A stretch of 48,913 bases of DNA from an uncultured Pelagibacteraceae bacterium (lineage in GTDB: Bacteria > Pseudomonadota > Alphaproteobacteria > Pelagibacterales > Pelagibacteraceae), in the NCBI GenBank assembly GCA_902545555.1, contig CACCGK010000004.1:1-48913 (forward strand), written 5' to 3'. Shown piece by piece: positions 44,770-48,913 of the stretch. Under the pieces are notes generated by a model. That model searched no databases, was not told the DNA's origin, and worked only from the letters and a program-made list of their open reading frames with translations. The position numbers and the translations under genes are program-made. The stretch's first letter is position 1; each line of letters begins with the position of its first letter.

Positions 44770-45714
44770 TTATTTAGTAAATGCTTTCCAAACTGACTCG
44801 TTATCAGCTAACCATTTTTTAGCTGCATCTTCGTGAGTCATTTTGTCAACGTCAACTAAAGCTGCCATAGCTCCAATTTGACTTGTAGAGAATGACATTT
44901 TTTTGAACGTTGCTGCTGCATCGGGATGAGTTTTTGGGAAATCCTCATGAACTGCTTTTTTCAAGTATCCATCAGGAGAACCACATTTACCATCTCCACC
45001 ATCTTCTGGTCTGCAACCAGCAGTGTATGGAGGGAAGTCAATAAATGTAAAACCAGCACCATCTGTAAAGTTAGGCGTCCAGTTGAAGATAATTGTTCCT
45101 CTTCCTTCTTTTTCAGCTGCAGCTAATTCTGCCCAAAGTGCATCAGCACTTCCAGCAAATTTAACCCACCATAAATCACCTAAACCTAGTGCATCAACCC
45201 TTTGTGGAATTAAGTCACCATGCCAAGTTTGTGGACCTTCCAACATTCTTCCTTTTCCATCTGGTGAATCAGGTGTTGTAAAGTTCTTAGCACAATCTGG
45301 ATTTTTTAAAGCTGTCCAGTCTGGTAAACCTGGGCATAATCCTTTTTCAGCAACCCAGTTTGGATATCCCATATCCTCAAGAGTTCTTGCTTCATGATCA
45401 CCCCAATCTAATAAACCACCTTTATCTAAAGCAGTAGTAAATGATTTACCAAATGCAGATTCCCATACCTCGTGAGATATAGTTACATCTCCAATTCTAA
45501 TTGACTCATAAACTGCTTGTGAGTCAGCGTTAACGTATTTCACGTTATTACCCATACTTTCGAAAATTCCACCAATAACATAAGCCATTACAATTTGACT
45601 TGACCAGTTATGTGTTGGGATCACGATGGGCTTTTTGCTATCAGCATTTGTAATTCCTGCAAAACTTACAACAGAAATAACTAGAGCAGATAGTAAAGAT
45701 ATTATTTTTTTCAT
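44770..45714 (-). CDS. tmoX: TMAO-type ABC substrate-binding protein TmoX
   Basis: 314 residues. Signal peptide (MKKIISLLSALVISVVSFAG; cleavage after NA, residue 24). OpuAC fold with aromatic-rich segments for binding a trimethylammonium group: THNWSSQ, SHEVWESAFG, LLDWGDHE, GDLWWVKFAG and IIFNWTPN. TAGCRPEDGGDGKCGSP is an acidic loop with two Cys. It delivers TMAO to TmoW/TmoV. GAGGGG ribosome-binding site just upstream. Divergent from tdm. Confidence 0.85.
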   Translation of the reverse strand: MKKIISLLSALVISVVSFAGITNADSKKPIVIPTHNWSSQIVMAYVIGGIFESMGNNVKYVNADSQAVYESIRIGDVTISHEVWESAFGKSFTTALDKGGLLDWGDHEARTLEDMGYPNWVAEKGLCPGLPDWTALKNPDCAKNFTTPDSPDGKGRMLEGPQTWHGDLIPQRVDALGLGDLWWVKFAGSADALWAELAAAEKEGRGTIIFNWTPNFTDGAGFTFIDFPPYTAGCRPEDGGDGKCGSPDGYLKKAVHEDFPKTHPDAAATFKKMSFSTSQIGAMAALVDVDKMTHEDAAKKWLADNESVWKAFTK

Positions 45715-45728
45715 ATATACCCCTCTAT

Positions 45729-45744
45729 TATTAATATATTAATA
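45729..45744. promoter_or_regulatory. 16-base perfect palindrome at the tmoX start region
   Basis: TATTAATATATTAATA, a perfect palindrome, 14 bases upstream of the tmoX ATG and at the predicted transcription start. This is where a repressor would block transcription. Candidate operator. Confidence 0.5.
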
Positions 45745-45749
45745 CAGAA

Positions 45750-45778
45750 AGTATGTTCCTATTTAAAGTTATAGTCAA
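45750..45778 (-). promoter_or_regulatory. Predicted tmoX promoter
   Basis: On the minus strand TTGACT (45773-45778), 17 bases, then CATACT (45750-45755): a near-consensus -35 with optimal spacing and a fair -10. Transcription would start around 45743, within the palindrome. Confidence 0.5.
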
Positions 45779-45817
45779 CTCGTTTTGATTATATTATGTT
45801 CTCACTTAAATTTAAAA

Positions 45818-48157
45818 ATGTTAGGAATAAGCAAAGATATCAAATATCCTGGTTTGAATATTTTACCACCTGGAGTTGAAAGACATGTTGTTAATGGTGG
45901 TGGTCTAACTGCTTTTCAAATTTTTCCTGATGATGAAGTAGAAATAATAAATAATGAAGGAAATCAAATATGTGAGATTATTTGTTTTGGAAAAGATGGA
46001 AATTCAGATCTTGGAATTTTAAATCTTAAATCAAACAATGAAAAAAACTTTATAAGAAATATTCTAAGTGGGAATGATGAAACAATTTTAGCAACCAACT
46101 ATCAATTAAAAAAAAGAAATTTAAAAATTTCTAATTCAAAATCATCAATTATATTTGATTTAGACACAGAACCTGGTGAAAAAATTAAATTAAAATCAAA
46201 AGATAAATGTTACGCAATATTTTCAGCACCTAGCGAAGATATGGATGTTACAAAACAAAATCCACCAACTGATTTAACTATATTTGTTAAAAGAGCTAAA
46301 ATTGTTAATGATAAGGAATTAAATGTAATTCCTGATCCTGTTTTTGAACCTGTTTATGAAGAAAATATAAATAAAGAAACCTCAATATCTTATGAGGTTA
46401 AAGAAGGAGATTATATTCAAGTGATAAGTCCAACTGGCAGACAATGTTCTGACTTTGTGGCTTTCGATAGTAGAAAATTAGAAAAAGGAATTGAAAAAGG
46501 ATTAGACTGGCAAACAACAAGAACATTCATGGGTAATACTTTTCCAGGACCAGGTTTGTTCTCTAAATTTTATGACACAGATCATGAACCACTTGTTGAA
46601 GTAATAAGAGATACTGTTGGAAAACACGATACTTTTAATCTTGCATGTACTTCAAAATATTATGAAGATGCGGGGTACTTTGGCCATCCAAACTGTTCGG
46701 ATAATTTAACTGAAAGTATGTCGAAATACGGCGTTCAGAAACAAAAAGGTTGGCATGCAATTAATTTGTTTTTTAACACCTCTGCTGGAGGATTGAATTC
46801 TGTTATTTCTGATGAATCTTATTCAAGACCTGGTGACTATGTAATGTTTAAGGCTTTAAAAGATTTAACAATAGGAACAACCGCATGTCCAAGTGATATA
46901 GATCCTTGTAATTCATGGAATCCTACTAATATATTTGTTAGAACTTACGACAAAAACAAAGAATTTAGAAAGTCATTTGGTTTTAGAATGAAAACAGACT
47001 CTGAAAATAAACTTACTAGAAATTCTGGTTTTTATGAGAGAACTTCAAAATTAACTAGAAACTTTGTTGATGCTAGAGGGTTTTGGCTTCCAAACGATTA
47101 CACCAAACATGGTTTGGTTAATGAGTATAATGCTTGTAGAAATGATGCTGTGTTAATTGATCTATCATCACTAAGAAAGTTTGAAATAATTGGTCCTGAC
47201 GCTGAAGAATTAATGAACTACACTCTTACAAGAAATATAAAAAAACTTTCTGTTGGACAAGTTGTATATTCTGCAATGTGTTACGAAAATGGAATGATGT
47301 TCGATGATGGAACTCTTTTAAGATTAAGCGAGACAGGTTTTAGATGGATATGTGGAGATGAATATGGTGGAGAATGGCTAAAAGAAATTGCAAAGAAAAA
47401 GAATTTTAATGCTATTGTTAAAAACTCTACTGATCAAATTAGCAATGTATCTTTGCAAGGTCCAAAAAGTAGAGAAATTTTAAAGAAAATTATCTTTACA
47501 CCACCAACACAGCCTTCGATAGATGAGTTGGGCTGGTTTAGATTTACTATTTGTAGAATAGAAGAACTTCAAGGTATTCCATTAATTGTTTCTAGAACAG
47601 GTTATACTGGTGAATTAGGTTATGAAGTTTGGTGTCATCCAAAACATGCTTGCGAAGTTTGGGATAAATTAATGGAAGCGGGTAAAGATGATGGATTGAT
47701 ACCAGCAGGGTTTGCTGCCTTAGACAAACTAAGAATTGAAGCGGGTTTAATTTTATTTGGCGCAGAGTTTGATGGAGAGCAAGATCCTTTTGAAGCTGGT
47801 ATTGGTTTTGCCGTACCACTGAAAACAAAAGAAGAAGATTTTATTGGTAAAGAGGAATTGATTAAAAGAAAAGCTAACCCACAAAAGAAATTGGTGGGCC
47901 TAGAACTTAATGGAAAAGAAATAGCAGGACATGGAGACTGTGTTCATATTGGAAGATCACAGGTTGGTATAGTTACCAGTGGATGCTTGTCCTCTACTTT
48001 GAATAAAAATATTGCTCTTTGCAGAATAGATGTTCAATACTCAGAAATAGGTACTGAAGTTGAAATAGGTAAAATCGATGGTCATCAAAAAAGGATTGGT
48101 GCTAAAGTTGTTGGTTTTCCATTCTACGATCCAACCAAATCAAGAGTCAGAGCTTAA
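45818..48157 (+). CDS. tdm: Trimethylamine N-oxide demethylase Tdm
   Basis: 779 residues from the ATG at 45818; a TTG 11 codons upstream gives an unlikely N-terminus. N-terminal half: DUF1989-type zinc domain with Cys277 (NLACTSK), Cys293 (HPNCSDN) and Cys357 (TTACPSD). Their 16- and 64-residue spacing is that of the zinc cysteines reported for Methylocella Tdm. C-terminal half (about 400-779): GcvT-type THF domain with RTGYTGELGYEVW. Converts TMAO to dimethylamine and formaldehyde, with the formaldehyde captured on THF. Divergent from tmoX over 103 bases. Confidence 0.93.
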   Translation: MLGISKDIKYPGLNILPPGVERHVVNGGGLTAFQIFPDDEVEIINNEGNQICEIICFGKDGNSDLGILNLKSNNEKNFIRNILSGNDETILATNYQLKKRNLKISNSKSSIIFDLDTEPGEKIKLKSKDKCYAIFSAPSEDMDVTKQNPPTDLTIFVKRAKIVNDKELNVIPDPVFEPVYEENINKETSISYEVKEGDYIQVISPTGRQCSDFVAFDSRKLEKGIEKGLDWQTTRTFMGNTFPGPGLFSKFYDTDHEPLVEVIRDTVGKHDTFNLACTSKYYEDAGYFGHPNCSDNLTESMSKYGVQKQKGWHAINLFFNTSAGGLNSVISDESYSRPGDYVMFKALKDLTIGTTACPSDIDPCNSWNPTNIFVRTYDKNKEFRKSFGFRMKTDSENKLTRNSGFYERTSKLTRNFVDARGFWLPNDYTKHGLVNEYNACRNDAVLIDLSSLRKFEIIGPDAEELMNYTLTRNIKKLSVGQVVYSAMCYENGMMFDDGTLLRLSETGFRWICGDEYGGEWLKEIAKKKNFNAIVKNSTDQISNVSLQGPKSREILKKIIFTPPTQPSIDELGWFRFTICRIEELQGIPLIVSRTGYTGELGYEVWCHPKHACEVWDKLMEAGKDDGLIPAGFAALDKLRIEAGLILFGAEFDGEQDPFEAGIGFAVPLKTKEEDFIGKEELIKRKANPQKKLVGLELNGKEIAGHGDCVHIGRSQVGIVTSGCLSSTLNKNIALCRIDVQYSEIGTEVEIGKIDGHQKRIGAKVVGFPFYDPTKSRVRA

Positions 48158-48162
48158 AAATA

Positions 48163-48513
48163 ATGCCAAAAGAAAAAAAGACATTATTAGATTTTTGGGA
48201 AGATCAAATGAGACAGTCGCATACAGCTAGTAACTATTTTTTTAGAAAATCTCCTTCTCACTATCATATGATGTTATTAGTAATGTCTGCACATAAAGAA
48301 AATAAAAAACTATCTGTTGAGGAACTTAAAACTAAATTATTTAAAACATCTAGACCTAAATCTGCATTAATTATTACTGAAGCTTGTGAAAAAGGATTCT
48401 TTCGTCTTGAAAAAACATCAACAGACCAAAGGGTAAAGAATATAATACCTAGTGACTCTTTTATTAGAGAATTTAATGAATACCTGGATACCTTAAAAAA
48501 TATAAGTTATTAG
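48163..48513 (+). CDS. Small winged-helix (MarR-like) protein
   Basis: 116 residues. SVEELKTKLFKTSRPKSALII reads as helix-turn-helix and GFFRLEKTSTDQRVKNIIPS as the wing, followed by a C-terminal helix. This is the MarR layout, although short. It starts five bases after the tdm stop. It could regulate the TMAO genes or the flavoprotein gene downstream, for example by binding one of the two palindromes nearby. The assignment is by eye. Confidence 0.6.
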   Translation: MPKEKKTLLDFWEDQMRQSHTASNYFFRKSPSHYHMMLLVMSAHKENKKLSVEELKTKLFKTSRPKSALIITEACEKGFFRLEKTSTDQRVKNIIPSDSFIREFNEYLDTLKNISY

Positions 48514-48542
48514 CGTCAAATTTCACAAAAATTGAAATATCT

Positions 48543-48560
48543 AAATTATATATATAATTT
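48543..48560. repeat. 18-base AT palindrome upstream of the flavoprotein gene
   Basis: AAATTATATATATAATTT, a perfect palindrome in the 101-base gap between the MarR-like gene and the flavoprotein gene. Possible operator or hairpin; composition makes chance occurrence plausible. Confidence 0.3.
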
Positions 48561-48614
48561 TTAGATCTATAAAAAATTATATTAATTACTATTTGCAAAA
48601 AATAATGTTTTTAT

Positions 48615-48913
48615 ATGACGACATTACCTTCGAAAGCAAAAGTAGTTATCATCGGTGGTGGAATTCACGGTCTAAGTACTGCTTGGAAACTTTCAGAAAC
48701 ATACAAAAATCCTGGTGACATCGTTGTATTAGAAAAAAAAGATACAGCTGCTGGTGCAAGTGGAATTGCTTGCGGTGTAGTAAGAAATAATTATTTTCAA
48801 CCAGCAATGAGAGAATTGATGGCTCATTCAGTTTCTGTTTGGGAGAGTGATCCTAAAGCATTTAAATATAATCCTGTTGGTTATTTACAAATATCACCTG
48901 AAGTGATGCATAA
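48615..48913 (+). CDS. FAD-dependent amine oxidase/dehydrogenase (SoxB/DAO-like), N-terminal part
   Basis: Only the first 99 residues are in the window. ATG at 48615. KVVIIGGGIHGLSTAWKL (about 9-26) binds FAD; VVLEKKDTAAGASGIACGVVRNNYFQ follows the SoxB/DAO pattern (GxxSG-like loop and VRNNY). Probably oxidises a methylated amine such as dimethylamine-derived products, dimethylglycine or sarcosine. Located after tdm and a regulator-like gene. Cannot tell the rest. Confidence 0.75.
   Translation, partial: MTTLPSKAKVVIIGGGIHGLSTAWKLSETYKNPGDIVVLEKKDTAAGASGIACGVVRNNYFQPAMRELMAHSVSVWESDPKAFKYNPVGYLQISPEVMH

Noticed and set aside
45785-45817. N-terminal extension of Tdm from a TTG at 45785
   Set aside because: The extra 11 residues begin with a rare start codon and do not resemble a family N-terminus; the ATG at 45818 is better.

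Overview
The window looks like a piece of a SAR11 (Candidatus Pelagibacterales) chromosome. It is very AT-rich, with spacers of a few bases, TAATG or ATGA gene junctions and Lys/Asn/Ile-rich proteins. Its gene content is the methylated-osmolyte and one-carbon catabolism typical of these streamlined marine Alphaproteobacteria. I see no rRNA, tRNA, CRISPR array, insertion sequence or prophage.

Region 1 (1-13521, all minus) reads as one tightly packed run of sixteen genes starting with a Rieske oxygenase of the quaternary-ammonium type. Next come betaine-homocysteine methyltransferase (BHMT), a methyltransferase-like protein, a dimethylglycine/sarcosine dehydrogenase-type flavoprotein, a small methyltransferase, a DddP-like M24 protein, a kinase/nucleotidyltransferase pair, a 2-oxoglutarate oxygenase, a crotonase, a CoA-binding protein, a BT1-type (folate/biopterin-like) transporter, a quinone-reductase-like flavoprotein, a DUF4864-like protein and the start of a second dehydrogenase. 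Region 2 (13795-17878, plus) is divergent: a betaine-type binding protein, its permease, a MetF-like reductase and a DmdA-like THF demethylase. A shared 273-base control region holds a 38-base interrupted dyad. Together they look like uptake and demethylation of one or more methylated osmolytes, with methyl groups passing to homocysteine or tetrahydrofolate (THF).

Region 3 (17924-27776) is mixed: small membrane proteins, a TauE/SafE permease, a four-gene set of unknown role (zinc-ribbon peptide, DUF3726-like protein, 553-residue unknown, M19-like protein lacking metal ligands), purE-purK, a GNAT enzyme, a cold-shock protein, an Asp/Glu racemase, two hypothetical genes and an EamA transporter.

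Region 4 (27787-36642) has sarcosine oxidase soxBDAG divergent from fhs (formate-THF ligase), then a glutamine-amidotransferase-like protein and an iron-dependent alcohol dehydrogenase.

Region 5 (36720-48913) is a trimethylamine/TMAO (trimethylamine N-oxide) locus. It has tmm, the uptake system tmoX/tmoV/tmoW and, divergent from tmoX, tdm with its zinc cysteines intact. A small winged-helix-like protein and the start of another flavoprotein oxidase follow tdm. glpK- and gpsA-like genes lie directly downstream of tmoW. A 16-base perfect palindrome sits at the predicted tmoX transcription start.

Overall: uptake of betaines and TMAO, stepwise N-demethylation to dimethylamine, dimethylglycine or sarcosine and glycine, capture of the methyl carbon on THF by GcvT-fold domains, and C1 conversion through MetF and Fhs. 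All functions are inferred from reading the sequence, without database searches.
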